Assembly: GCA_011800805.1 (NCBI GenBank)
Contig: MPNW01000398.1
Coordinates: 59,678-76,553, forward strand
Direction of reading: 5' to 3'
Source: Hirudo medicinalis
Taxonomy: Eukaryota > Annelida > Clitellata > Hirudinida > Hirudinidae
DNA length: 16,876 nucleotides
Part shown: positions 16,777-16,876 of the stretch, in pieces
How the letters are laid out: each line of letters opens with the position of its first letter
How positions within the stretch are numbered: position 1 is the stretch's first letter
Program-made: the position numbers and the translations under genes
The notes under the pieces: model-generated
Databases searched by the model: none
Told to the model about the DNA's origin: nothing
The model's input: only the letters and a program-made list of their open reading frames with translations

Positions 16777-16876
16777 CTGGTAGAAATAATTTTGAGTGGG
16801 AAATTTACAGTAACAAGCCGAAAACTATATTATATTGTAGCACTTATAATAATTAGTTACTGGAAGAAGATAGCCG

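Larger units (their letters stand above)
12593..16876 (-). pseudogene. Multi-exon host gene with broken frame, unrecognised
   Basis: Minus-strand exons, 5' to 3': 16861-16876 (cut by the window), 16739-16776, 16481-16535, 16387-16425, 15942-16189, 15582-15649, 15413-15487, 15264-15373, 15141-15215, 14752-14843, ~14597-14673, then less certain ones (from 14531, 14264-14351, near 13868-13923), then 13125-13443, 12881-13029 and 12593-12683 ending in TGA. Intron phases agree across every confident junction. Lesions: one extra A in the run at 16027-16031, TGA at 15420-15422, one extra A at 15171-15173, and an ATGA duplication at 13276-13283. The product is rich in Leu-heavy amphipathic helices, suggesting an alpha-solenoid or other all-helical protein; I could not name the family. 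Intact introns rule out a processed copy. Alternatives are a living gene with assembly errors, or a duplicate. Confidence 0.6.

Noticed and set aside
1..16876. CRISPR array, operon, phage or defence island
   Set aside because: There are no spaced palindromic repeats and no bacterial gene organisation; everything seen is animal-type spliced DNA and LINEs.

Overview
This is AT-rich nuclear DNA from an animal, most likely an invertebrate. Coding blocks are short and bounded by GT..AG introns, there are AATAAA polyadenylation signals, and the retrotransposons belong to animal clades (R2-like and I-like). Nothing here suggests bacterial, organellar or viral DNA. I could not narrow the species further.

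Layout. (1) 1-745: a short ACTGT repeat, then the last coding exon (+) and 3' UTR of the glutamate-cysteine ligase catalytic subunit, the one host gene I recognise by name. (2) 745-3120: a non-coding spacer with a long (ATT)n array and a possible small retroposed segment at 1926-2087. (3) 3124-3580: candidate first two exons of a small plus-strand gene; a terminal exon in compatible phase lies far away at 12190-12413. (4) 4065-6020 (-): a 5'-truncated, broken R2-like non-LTR retrotransposon (reverse transcriptase plus restriction-like endonuclease) with no visible 28S rDNA flank. (5) 6690-8471 (-): the 3' half of an unrecognised, apparently intact host gene made of six short exons joined almost only by phase-0 introns. 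(6) 9004-11445 (-): a broken I-like non-LTR element with gag, part of the endonuclease, and a post-RT region joined directly to it; the RT domain is deleted. (7) 11450-12190: repeats and weak exon candidates. (8) 12593-16876 (-): a long host gene cut into many small exons. Splice sites and phases still fit, but the reading frame is broken by two +1 shifts, one TGA and one 4-bp duplication, so I call it an intron-containing pseudogene (or a gene carrying sequence errors).

If the plus-strand exons at 3124 and 12190 are one gene, the minus-strand gene and both retrotransposons sit inside its long intron, and it ends tail-to-tail with the minus-strand pseudogene near 12.5 kb. I found no operon, CRISPR array, defence cassette or clearly new system. 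The points most worth checking are the R2-like copy outside rDNA, the unrecognised phase-0 gene, and the broken multi-exon gene.
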